A DNA stretch of 64,000 bases from Roseburia zhanii. GTDB lineage: Bacteria; Bacillota; Clostridia; Lachnospirales; Lachnospiraceae. The stretch lies in contig NZ_JACOPH010000004.1 of the NCBI RefSeq assembly GCF_014287635.1, positions 62,001 to 126,000 of the forward strand, given 5' to 3'. A program made the position numbers and the translations under genes. The notes under the pieces were generated by a model, which was given only the letters and a program-made list of their open reading frames with translations, was not told where the DNA came from and did no database searches. The first letter of the stretch is position 1. The number at the start of each line of letters is the position of its first letter. Positions 18,323-26,382 of the stretch are shown piece after piece.

Positions 18323-19100
18323 CTACACATTAAATTTTTCTCTTACGATTCCCGCAATGACTTTTGCTGTTCCTTCTGCGCCTAAAAGCGAGCTGTCAAT
18401 CAAAAGATCCTTATGTTCAATATCCGATGGAAGGAATTTTGCATACTTTTTATGATAAGCATCTCTTGCCTTGTCAACTTCCGTGATCATTTTGACTGCA
18501 TCTGTCTTATACAGGTTGCTGCAAAAAATCCATACGACTTCAGCCACAGATTTACAAAATACGTTAATATAAATCCTGTCACTCCAACGGATGTAGCCGC
18601 AAACCCTAATGCCATGCATATCCATTGCCTTATGGATATCATCTTCTGTTATTGTCAGTGGTGGAACAAACCGGATGACATCTGCGCCTGCCATACATAC
18701 CAATAGTCCCTTGTCAAATGCTTTTCTTTCAAACGCCTCTCTGTCGACGGTAACTACGATTCCCCTGCATCAATCCCATGCCCCGGTGTCCGGCAGCTGT
18801 CTTTGGATGCTTTTTACACATGTCTAAGATACCCTCTTTTAGTACCGGTGCCATTTTATTGACATTGCCGACCAGATCTAACTTATCATAAATCTTAAAG
18901 ACTGCACACACAGCAGCCATACAAAGTGGATTCGCTCCATAGGTATTTCCATGTTCACCCGGTTTCACACCATAGAGATCATGTGCAAATAATGAACCAA
19001 GCCGTCCCATACCACATTGAACTTCATCAAAGATCAGGATAATGTCTTTTTCATCGCACAACTTACGAAGTCCTTTTAAAAATTTGGGATCTATGATAAC
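18323..19100 (-). pseudogene. Fused remnants of argD and a cytidylate-kinase-like gene
   Basis: The upstream part (19100-18730) reads FLKGLRKLCDEKD, IILIFDEVQCGMGRLGS and GNTYGANPLCMAAV, the middle of acetylornithine aminotransferase. However, the segment carrying the PLP lysine between GVKPG and EHGNTYG is missing, and so is the N-terminus. After a frameshift near 18760, DREAFERKAFDKGLLVCMAG and DVIRFVPPLTITEDDIHKAM continue ArgD to almost its end. The frame then runs into KARDAYHKKYAKFL and KDLLIDSSLLGAEGTA, the C-terminus of a cytidylate-kinase-like protein related to the intact gene at 20309. No functional enzyme can be made. Confidence 0.82.
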
Positions 19101-19127
19101 CGGATACAGCTTATCTCCATATAACAG

Positions 19128-19649
19128 ATGTTCTTTAAAAACGGTGTTGCACAGCAGATTTTTGAAAATGTGAACAATGATATACGCTCTCTGATCGTCA
19201 TTCCCTATGACCGGCAGGCAACTTTATACGAATATTTATTTATGCAGATGTTTCAATTTAAAGCTGCGGTATTAAACGACCGCTATTATGAATTATTTTC
19301 TCTTTCTATGTCAGAAGAAGCAACCTCTAAAAGTGTAAAAGAGCTTTACTATGACTGTAATATCCGCTTTTCAAGCCACAGCTCAACAGATTCCGCATAC
19401 TTTATCATGACTTCCGCTCTTTTGATCGGAATGAAATCGGAACTGATCCGGCTCTCACGCAAGTCTGATATGGATGAGATCACACTCGATAAAACACTGG
19501 ATTTCTTTGTAAAAGAACTATTAGAATTTATCCACCCTGCAAAGGTAGAAGATTTAGATGAGTACAAACATAAACTTCTGTCTGATTTCGACACTTATTA
19601 TGTCGATATCGTTAAAGGATTTACACCTGTCCTTGTAAAGATTCCCTAG
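19128..19649 (+). pseudogene. TetR-type regulator lacking its DNA-binding domain
   Basis: A 173-codon frame whose opening FFKNGVAQQIFENVNNDIRS resembles the end of a TetR helix-turn-helix (…FKNKEAL…) and the first ligand-domain helix. The remainder is all-helical, as in TetR C-terminal domains (LYEYLFMQMFQFKAAVLNDR, ELLEFIHP). There is a stop just upstream, no ribosome-binding site, and the preceding DNA belongs to the argD remnant on the other strand. The N-terminal 35-40 residues with the helix-turn-helix are therefore lost. The assignment to TetR is by pattern only. Confidence 0.6.
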
Positions 19650-19655
19650 ACAGCA

Positions 19656-19688
19656 AAAAATATCCATGCATATTGCATGGATATTTTT
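19656..19688. terminator. Bidirectional terminator after the initiator tRNA
   Basis: AAAAATATCCATGCA and TGCATGGATATTTTT form a perfect 15-bp stem with a 3-nt loop, 4 nt beyond the 3' end of the tRNA on the minus strand and 7 nt after the TetR fragment on the plus strand. Confidence 0.9.
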
Positions 19689-19691
19689 AAG

Positions 19692-19765
19692 TTGCGGGGA
19701 CAGGATTTGAACCTGTGACCTTCGGGTTATGAGCCCGACGAGCTTCCAGACTGCTCCACCCCGCG
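19692..19765 (-). tRNA. Initiator tRNA-fMet (CAT)
   Basis: The minus strand folds as a tRNA: acceptor CGCGGGG/CCCCGC with an unpaired C1-A72 pair, anticodon arm CGGGC-TCATAAC-CCG with the three G:C pairs typical of initiators and anticodon CAT, T-arm ACAGGTTCAAATCCTGT. CCA is not encoded. The C1:A72 mismatch and GGG:CCC anticodon stem identify the initiator rather than elongator tRNA-Met. Confidence 0.93.
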
Positions 19766-19827
19766 TCATTATGGAATTACCAATTTCTTAACTGCAAAAG
19801 ATATTATAGCCCTTTCTTTTGTAAATG

Positions 19828-20307
19828 TCAAATTTTCAGCAAAACCGATAACACCGGCATCGTGAATACCGATAAGACCGTTGTGACTGCGATCACTTTT
19901 GATGCAGTCAGATATTCCTTATCATACTGCTGGGCAAGCATAGATACCATGGAACCTGCCAGCGTTGCCATAACAACAAACAGAACGATCTGCATCATCG
20001 TATCCTCTGTGATCCGAAAGACGATCTGCATGATGATATAAGGTATGACCAACAGACGAATGGCAGAAAACATAAGCAGTTTCAGTATCACATACAGCAC
20101 AACGGCTGCTGTTAAAACAGACAATAACTCTGACTTACTGATGGTATTTCCGATACATCCTGACAGGATCAGTGCCGGATTTGCAATATTTACGATCAGC
20201 CATGAGATGGCTTTTGCCGCTTTTTCATCAAGTATATTTTTTCTTGCCATTACATAGCCTGCTGCCATCATAATGCCAAAGATCATCATCTGTTTTAACA
20301 AGATCAT
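19828..20307 (-). pseudogene. AEC-family permease with large internal deletion
   Basis: A 159-codon frame. The N-terminal part (LLKQMMIFGIMMAAGYVMAR, then ISWLIVNIANPALILSG) is the start of an auxin-efflux-carrier (AEC) permease with about three membrane segments. The frame then jumps, at about residue 85, into FRITEDTMMQIVLFVVMA and MLAQQYDKEYLTAS, the last segments of the family. Normal members have 300-320 residues and ten segments, so about 150 residues are missing without loss of frame. Transport function is unlikely. The ATG at 20307 overlaps the preceding gene's stop region (TAAAATG) and has gagg 9 nt upstream, so it was translationally coupled to the kinase-like gene. Confidence 0.75.
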
Positions 20308-20308
20308 T

Positions 20309-20941
20309 TTATGCGTCCTCGCCAAATTTTATCTTACGGTACTGACAGATCAGATCTACCGCCTTATCCCTGCCGACTCTGTCTGAATTGATCGTCATAT
20401 CATAGGCAACCGGATCACGCCAGTCTTTTCCGTGTGTATAGTATTTATAATAATCATATCGGTATTTATCTGTTTCTGATATTAATTTATGCGCTTCTTT
20501 CTCAGATATTCCAAGTTTTCTTGTAATGGATTCGACACATGCCTTCCTTGGTGCTTCTATGTACACACTGATGACATTGTCAAAATCTTTTAAGACCATA
20601 TTCGCAGCCTTACCTACAATAATGCAGGATTCTGTTCGTGCCAGACTCTTGATCAGTTCTGACTGGATATGAAACAGATTGTCCGATTTTACAAACTTCG
20701 GACTGTTCGGATCTACAACATATTTATTCGGCATACTGCCTAAAAGCATCGAAAATTTGTGTCCGACTAATTTTTCATCTGATTCTGCAAATAAGCCTTC
20801 TGCAATCCCACTTTCTTCGGATGCCATGGTCAATATCTGTCTTTCGTACCATGGGATTCCCAGCCTGTCTGAGAGTTTCTGTGCAATTTCTTTTCCGCCC
20901 GATCCATATCCGCGGGCGATTGTGATCACATAATTTTTCAT
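20309..20941 (-). CDS. Cytidylate kinase-like family protein
   Basis: A 210-residue protein with an N-terminal P-loop variant ITIARGYGSGGKEIAQKLSD and LGIPWYERQIL, the signature of the cytidylate-kinase-like family found widely in Clostridia. The LID-like and C-terminal helices follow (CVESITRKLGISEKEAHKLI; SETDKYRYDYYKYYTHG), ending MTINSDRVGRDKAVDLI. The P-loop GYGSGGKE lacks the standard GxxxxGKS/T Thr position as in CMP kinase but conforms to the family. The substrate is unknown. It begins 1 nt after the stop of the M20 hydrolase gene upstream, so it is probably the penultimate gene of the long catabolic operon; its relevance to that pathway is unclear. Confidence 0.85.
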   Translation of the reverse strand: MKNYVITIARGYGSGGKEIAQKLSDRLGIPWYERQILTMASEESGIAEGLFAESDEKLVGHKFSMLLGSMPNKYVVDPNSPKFVKSDNLFHIQSELIKSLARTESCIIVGKAANMVLKDFDNVISVYIEAPRKACVESITRKLGISEKEAHKLISETDKYRYDYYKYYTHGKDWRDPVAYDMTINSDRVGRDKAVDLICQYRKIKFGEDA

Positions 20942-20942
20942 A

Positions 20943-22373
20943 TCATTCCCCTCCTTTTTGTTTTCTCAAAGGAAAATACCGTTCCATAATTTCTCTGTTT
21001 TCTCCGATCGGCGGCTCATGACCATCCGGGATCAGGCTTTCATAGGTTCTTCCATTCATAACCGTCTTCCATTCCTGTTGTGCTTTATTTAAGATGTCTT
21101 TATCGTTCATCACATCGACTGCTGAACCAGCCATGATCATAGCTGCCTGATCTAAACATTTCTTTCCGACACTTCCGCCTGCTAATGCTGTCACCATCCA
21201 GTTATGCCAGCTTCCCGATGGTGCCATCGCCAGATGGAAACTCGCATATGGTGCATTCCATGAAAATTCCGATGCATCGGTAATGATCGTTTCACTGAAT
21301 CCAAATGGCTTGATACCACTTGGCAGTCCTACAGATGGAAGTCTTGCATTTTTTTGGATCTGTTTTACAAATTCCTGTTCCTCTTTGGAATACTTTGGTG
21401 TTCCGATTTCTACAAGGTTATCATAAACGACTTTCGAAAGTGTTTTATTCGGAAGCTTCGGATGCGTAAAGGTAATAAGCCTTTCGGACACGGTTGTTTC
21501 TGTTGCCATGGCGGCTCCTTTTGCACATTTTGAAATCCGTTTATACGCATCCTGTGCCACACCAAGGTCATTAAATCTTCCATACAGCATAATACTTGTC
21601 GTATCGGGTACAACATTGGCAAATGATGGGCCTGTGTCTGTAAAGGTATAATTGATGGTGTGGGCTGCTGCCGGACCGTTCGGTATCAGATGCTCTCTCA
21701 AGATCTCGATCGCATGTCCAAACAGCATACCGGCATCTAATGCACTTCTTCCTTCCCATGGAGATGCTCCATGACAGGTCTTTCCTTCAAAGGAATACTG
21801 CACGATAAAAACAGAATTACAGATATCATAATCTGCCATATTATCACTCCATGGATGCCAGTCAAAAAAGCAGTCAACGTCTTTATAACTTCCTGTTTTT
21901 CCAACAACCGGTTTTCCGACGCTCGCTTCTTCGTATGGAGAACCAAATAACTTGATGGTTCCTTTCATGCCAAACTGCTTCATTCCGGCACTTAAGGCAA
22001 GTCCGGCCATGAGAGCTGCCGGTCCTAGGATATTATGTCCGCAGCCCTGTCCCGGTGCCCCTTTGATGACCGGATCGATCTGACAGGAATCTTTTTTCTG
22101 GGAGAGCCCCGGCAGACAGTCATACTCCACATTGATGCCTATGACCGGTCTGCCTTCTCCGTATTCTGCCACGAAGGCTGTCGGCAGTCCTCCGACACCG
22201 GTTTTTACGGAAAAATCATACTTTCGAAGTATTTCTGTCATTCGATTTGATGCTTCATATTCTTCTAATCCTAACTCCGGATGTTCCCACATAAAATCAG
22301 ATAATTCATGTATTTCCTGTTTATGTTCTTCGATCCATTGCAGGATATATGCCTTGATCCCATGATTACCCAT
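20943..22373 (-). CDS. M20 family amidohydrolase, AbgB-like (copy 1)
   Basis: A 476-residue cytoplasmic zinc amidohydrolase of the AbgB (p-aminobenzoyl-glutamate hydrolase subunit B) type. Signatures are WEHPELGLEEYEAS near the N-terminus, the metal-site block GQGCGHNILGPAALMAG, FGSPYEEASVGKPVVGK and SWHNWMVTALAGGSVGKK near the C-terminus. The dimerisation domain (TCHGASPWEGRSALDAGM) is present. These enzymes split amide bonds of N-acyl amino acids. The ATG at 22373 has GGGAGA 7 nt upstream and is preferred to the ATG five codons earlier. It is the last of three related hydrolase genes in the locus and follows the 4-hydroxybutyrate dehydrogenase gene by 47 nt. Confidence 0.9.
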   Translation of the reverse strand: MGNHGIKAYILQWIEEHKQEIHELSDFMWEHPELGLEEYEASNRMTEILRKYDFSVKTGVGGLPTAFVAEYGEGRPVIGINVEYDCLPGLSQKKDSCQIDPVIKGAPGQGCGHNILGPAALMAGLALSAGMKQFGMKGTIKLFGSPYEEASVGKPVVGKTGSYKDVDCFFDWHPWSDNMADYDICNSVFIVQYSFEGKTCHGASPWEGRSALDAGMLFGHAIEILREHLIPNGPAAAHTINYTFTDTGPSFANVVPDTTSIMLYGRFNDLGVAQDAYKRISKCAKGAAMATETTVSERLITFTHPKLPNKTLSKVVYDNLVEIGTPKYSKEEQEFVKQIQKNARLPSVGLPSGIKPFGFSETIITDASEFSWNAPYASFHLAMAPSGSWHNWMVTALAGGSVGKKCLDQAAMIMAGSAVDVMNDKDILNKAQQEWKTVMNGRTYESLIPDGHEPPIGENREIMERYFPLRKQKGGE

Positions 22374-22420
22374 AAGCTCATCTCCCATCTTACAATTATA
22401 GAAATATAACTATTTATACC

Positions 22421-23542
22421 CTACCCATACAGGTTCTGATATATACCATATACCTCCTCTTTTGACAGCGGTGTATAATTATTTGCGGTAAGTCTGCCCT
22501 GCTTTGTCATAACATTTTCGGTAAATACGGCAAGTTCTTCTTCTTTTACGCCATATTCCTTTAACGTTTTTTTCGGTAAGATTGCCGATAATAACGTTTC
22601 TAAACGTTCGTATACATCAGAACCGTCTCCACCGACGATCGATGTTAAAAGTTCATTTAGTATACGGATCTTTCCATCCGGTGCTAACCGGTTATATACC
22701 TTAAATACTTCGGTAAACACAACATAGTTTGCTTCGCCATGCGGTACATGGTATGTTCCTGAAAACGGCATGCTCATTGCATGTACTGCTGCACAGCCTG
22801 CATTGCCAAATGCAATCCCAGCATACGTGCTTGCTAATAAAAATTCTTTGATATGCTCATTTCTGGCTGCTTCCCCATGTGCTACGATCTCCTGATATCC
22901 ATGTAAGATCAATTTGATCGCTTCAACGGAAAACATCTCTGTAAATGGATTTGCCTTTGGTGATAAGTAAGACTCGATCGCATGGATCAGTGCATCGATC
23001 GAACTTGTTGCAAAAAACCGGAACGGCAGTTTTTCTAATAATTCCGGTATCAAAACTGCATAATCTGCAAATTCCTCATCGGTCTGCAAACCTAACTTTG
23101 TCCCTCTGACGGTTAATTCGATGACCGATACACTTGTAACCTCACTTCCGGTTCCACAGGTCGTCGGTATAATGATCAGCTCTTTTGTCTTTTTCGTCGG
23201 AATCTTCTTTTCAAACAGATCGACTACCGGAGAGATCGTTTCCTGTGCGATGATCTTCGCAATATCAATGATACTTCCACCGCCGATTGCAATGACTCTT
23301 TTGTATTCTAAATCCTTAATATCCTGATAGAGTGCTTCTACCATAAGATCCGTCGGTTCTCCTTTTCCATATTTCTTAAGAAAAACTACGGTCGCACCAT
23401 CTGCACAACCATCAAAAAATCCTTCAAAATAGGTCGGGTTGGTAAGGATCAGATCTCCTTTTCCGACTTCAAACTGCTCACAGAACGCTTTACAACTGTC
23501 TATTTGGCATAATGTTGGTTTTACCCGAAACTGACTCATCAT
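22421..23542 (-). CDS. 4-Hydroxybutyrate dehydrogenase, iron-dependent ADH family
   Basis: A 373-residue group III (iron-dependent) alcohol dehydrogenase. From memory it resembles the clostridial 4-hydroxybutyrate dehydrogenase along its length: FEVGKGDLILTNPTYFEGF at the N-terminus, IAIGGGSIIDIAKIIAQET (NAD site), IPTTCGTGSEVTSVSVIEL, TSSIDALIHAIESYLSPKAN and the metal-binding HVPHGEANYVVF, ending in NNYTPLSKEEV. It would reduce succinate semialdehyde to 4-hydroxybutyrate with NADH. It is 57 nt downstream of the GABA-type aminotransferase gene, which would produce that semialdehyde; this pairing strengthens the call. A different short-chain alcohol substrate cannot be excluded. Confidence 0.85.
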   Translation of the reverse strand: MMSQFRVKPTLCQIDSCKAFCEQFEVGKGDLILTNPTYFEGFFDGCADGATVVFLKKYGKGEPTDLMVEALYQDIKDLEYKRVIAIGGGSIIDIAKIIAQETISPVVDLFEKKIPTKKTKELIIIPTTCGTGSEVTSVSVIELTVRGTKLGLQTDEEFADYAVLIPELLEKLPFRFFATSSIDALIHAIESYLSPKANPFTEMFSVEAIKLILHGYQEIVAHGEAARNEHIKEFLLASTYAGIAFGNAGCAAVHAMSMPFSGTYHVPHGEANYVVFTEVFKVYNRLAPDGKIRILNELLTSIVGGDGSDVYERLETLLSAILPKKTLKEYGVKEEELAVFTENVMTKQGRLTANNYTPLSKEEVYGIYQNLYG

Positions 23543-23599
23543 AGTTGTTATCTCCTTCTATATGATATGATATATCCCGATCACTCCATTATTACGCAA

Positions 23600-24952
23600 T
23601 TATGAAAGTTCACGGATACCATCTTCTAAGATCTTCATGCCAGCTTCTAACTGCTCATCAGTAATGACTAATGGAGCTAAGAAACGGACAACGTTTAAAT
23701 AAGTACCTGCATTTTCAATCAATAATCCATGGTTTGCGCAATACTGAACAAGTTTTGTGACTAATTCTGTATTTGGCTCTTTTGTAACCGGATCTTTTAC
23801 AAATTCAATACCGATCATGGCTCCAAGTCCTCTGATATCACCGATCACCGGAAGTTCTTCTTTTAGTCCATTGAAACGGTCACGCAGTTTATTTCCGATC
23901 GTCATTGCTTTTCCTGCAAAATCTTCTTTTTCCATGATATCAATAACTTTTAATGCGGATGCACATGCTAAAGCATTTCCACCGAATGTACCACCGATGA
24001 CACCACCCGGTACGGATTCCATGATCTCCTCTCTTGCTACGATCGCAGAAAGCGGAACTCCGGCTGCGATTGATTTTGCAGTTGCAAGGATATCCGGTGC
24101 ACAGCCTGCTTCTGCCCAGTAACAGGAGGCAAACATTTTTCCGGTACGGCAGAAACCACTCTGCACTTCATCTACAACGAGCATGATGCCTTTTTCATCA
24201 CAGATCTTACGGACTGCTTTTACCCATTCGATCGGTGCCGGAATGAATCCGCCTTCACCCTGTAACGGCTCAAGTACGATTGCTGCTACATATTCTGCCG
24301 GAGATGCTTCTTCAAACACATCATTTAATTTTTTAAGATAAAAGTTGATTGCTTCTTCCTCTGTCATTCCTTCCGGTTTCCGGTACAGATATGGATATGG
24401 TGCACGGTATACACCGTCTGGGAATGGTCCCATTCCTACTGCATAGGATTTCTTACTTGTCATCGCCATGGTAAGTGCTGTTCTACCATGGAATGCTCCT
24501 GTAAATACAATGATATTCGGGCGTTTTGTAAATGCTTTTGCGATCTTAACAGCATTTTCATCTGCTTCTGCACCTGAATTTGTAAAGAAAGTCTTTTTTA
24601 CTTCTCCTTTGACTGGTGCGATCTCATTCATTTTTTCTGCTAATGCAACATAACCTTCATGTGTTGTAATGTTAAACATAGAATGAAAAAATCTCTGTGC
24701 CTGTTCGGTAACTGCTTCAACAACTTCCGGTTTTGAATAGCCCATATTTAAAACACCGACTCCTCCAACCCAGTCAAGGAAGTAGTTTCCATCTACATCC
24801 TCGATCATTGCACCTTCTCCGCGTTTGATCACACATGGATAAACGCAGCGGATCGCTGACGGTGTTGCTTTCTTTCTTCTTTCGATGATCTCACTTGCTT
24901 TTGGTCCCGGTAATGTGTCTGTAATGATCTTTGGTAATTCTTCTCTTAACAT
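23600..24952 (-). CDS. gabT: 4-Aminobutyrate-type (class III) aminotransferase
   Basis: A 450-residue fold-type I PLP enzyme. Motifs seen: YFLDWVGGVGVLNMGYSKPE, TFFTNSGAEADENAVKIAKA, FTGAFHGRTALTMAMT, VVDEVQSGFCRTGKMFA and TAKSIAAGVPLSAIVAR, which holds the PLP lysine in the GabT-style context, then GGTFGGNALACAS. GabT moves the amino group of GABA to 2-oxoglutarate, giving succinate semialdehyde. The start at 24952 is set by AGGAGGAG 6 nt upstream; the frame is open 25 codons before. It sits between an M20 hydrolase and the 4-hydroxybutyrate dehydrogenase. Other omega-amino acids (beta-alanine, 5-aminovalerate) are possible substrates. Confidence 0.86.
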   Translation of the reverse strand: MLREELPKIITDTLPGPKASEIIERRKKATPSAIRCVYPCVIKRGEGAMIEDVDGNYFLDWVGGVGVLNMGYSKPEVVEAVTEQAQRFFHSMFNITTHEGYVALAEKMNEIAPVKGEVKKTFFTNSGAEADENAVKIAKAFTKRPNIIVFTGAFHGRTALTMAMTSKKSYAVGMGPFPDGVYRAPYPYLYRKPEGMTEEEAINFYLKKLNDVFEEASPAEYVAAIVLEPLQGEGGFIPAPIEWVKAVRKICDEKGIMLVVDEVQSGFCRTGKMFASCYWAEAGCAPDILATAKSIAAGVPLSAIVAREEIMESVPGGVIGGTFGGNALACASALKVIDIMEKEDFAGKAMTIGNKLRDRFNGLKEELPVIGDIRGLGAMIGIEFVKDPVTKEPNTELVTKLVQYCANHGLLIENAGTYLNVVRFLAPLVITDEQLEAGMKILEDGIRELS

Positions 24953-24971
24953 AATCGTCTCCTCCTGCCTC

Positions 24972-26369
24972 TTATTTATATTCTTCCATTGTTGCTTTAT
25001 AAATTCCCTGTGGTGGCAGAGTGCCATCCGGGATCAATGTCACATATTCTTTATCTTTGATCTGTTCTTCAAACTCTTTTGCTGCCTGTTCTAAAATAGC
25101 TGGGGTTTTGATGACTTCAATATTTGATACTGCTAATATCTTTGCCGCCTGTACCATACCTTTAAATCCAATGCTTCCACCTGCACAGGCTGCTACTTTC
25201 CAGTTATGCCAGCCGCCTTGTGGTGCTGTAACGACACGGAAATTTGCTGTCGGTGCTTTCCAGCTGTACTCTGCCATATCGGTCACGCCACAGCCGCATT
25301 TTCTGGTTGGAATGATACCGGTCGGCAGTCCACTTTCTTCTAATCCTTCAAATTTCTGCATTTCTTTTACCATTGCAATTTCTTCTTCGGTATAAGTTAT
25401 CGGTGGCAGCAGCTTCATGTTATCCTCGATTACTTTTGTCAATGCCGCATTCGGGATCTTTTCCCTTGAAGCAGAAATAAATTCTTTTTCTATCTCTGTA
25501 CCGGAAGCTAACGCTCCTGCTTTTGCACAAGCATCCACCCGTTTCATAACATCTGACATCTCTGCACTGTCTGTAAACCGTCCGACTACCCATAAAGACG
25601 CATGATCCGGAACGACATTCGGGATTTCAGGTCCCGCATCATTAAAGGTATAATTGATCGTATTTGCCCTGCTTGCCTCTGCCGGTTTGATATGCTCCCG
25701 CAAAAATTCGATCGCATGGGAAGTCCATATCGCACCATCTAGGGCGCTTCTTCCAAACCATGGTGAATTTCCATGTGCCTGTCTTCCTTTATAGTGATAG
25801 CGGACATTGAAAAAGGCATTACATACATCTTCATCTGCTCCATTCTCAAAGCTCGGATGCCAGTCGAGTACATAGTCCAAATCATCAAACAGACCTGCTT
25901 TTGCCATAAATGGTTTTCCGACACAGATTTCTTCTGCCGGTGTTCCAAAGACTTTTATGGTTCCTTCGATTTCATTTTTTTCCATGACCTCTTTTAATGA
26001 AACTGCTGCAAGTACTGCCGCTGTTCCTAAAAGATTATGTCCACAGCCATGTCCCGGTGCTCCTTCTTTTACCGGATCAGGATATGGTGTATCGGCCTTC
26101 TGTGAAAGTCCGGGCAGGCAGTCATATTCAACGCTCATTCCTATGACCGGATGTCCGCTGCCAAAAGTCGCCACGAATGCTGTTTGCATATCAGCAACAT
26201 TTCTTGTGACACTAAAGTCATATTTTTCCAGGGTATGTGCCAACAGGGAAGATGCATACTGTTCTTCAAGTGCCAGTTCCGGGTTTTCCCAGATTTCCTT
26301 TGCCAGTGCTATAAATTCCTCTTTATGTTCTTCTATATGTTCTAAGGCTTCTTTCTTTAACGCATCCAT
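24972..26369 (-). CDS. M20 family amidohydrolase, AbgB-like (copy 2)
   Basis: A 465-residue paralogue of the M20 enzymes on each side. It shows IWENPELALEEQYASSL, GAPGHGCGHNLLGTAAVLAA (metal site), GTPAEEICVGKPFMAKAG, QAHGNSPWFGRSALDGA and GWHNWKVAACAGGSIGFK. It lacks a signal peptide and should act in the cytoplasm. RBS ggaggta precedes the ATG by 7 nt. It begins 13 nt after the stop of copy 3 and is followed closely (19 nt) by gabT, so it is probably co-transcribed. In the C-terminal part GIIPTRKCGCGVTDMAEYSW differs from copies 1 and 3, which have GTSGTVL/FGFSETI, suggesting different substrate specificity. Confidence 0.9.
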   Translation of the reverse strand: MDALKKEALEHIEEHKEEFIALAKEIWENPELALEEQYASSLLAHTLEKYDFSVTRNVADMQTAFVATFGSGHPVIGMSVEYDCLPGLSQKADTPYPDPVKEGAPGHGCGHNLLGTAAVLAAVSLKEVMEKNEIEGTIKVFGTPAEEICVGKPFMAKAGLFDDLDYVLDWHPSFENGADEDVCNAFFNVRYHYKGRQAHGNSPWFGRSALDGAIWTSHAIEFLREHIKPAEASRANTINYTFNDAGPEIPNVVPDHASLWVVGRFTDSAEMSDVMKRVDACAKAGALASGTEIEKEFISASREKIPNAALTKVIEDNMKLLPPITYTEEEIAMVKEMQKFEGLEESGLPTGIIPTRKCGCGVTDMAEYSWKAPTANFRVVTAPQGGWHNWKVAACAGGSIGFKGMVQAAKILAVSNIEVIKTPAILEQAAKEFEEQIKDKEYVTLIPDGTLPPQGIYKATMEEYK

Positions 26370-26382
26370 GAAACTCTACCTC

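Noticed and set aside
19554..19769. 71-codon minus-strand frame over the tRNA
   Set aside because: It runs through the initiator tRNA and a terminator and has no RBS.
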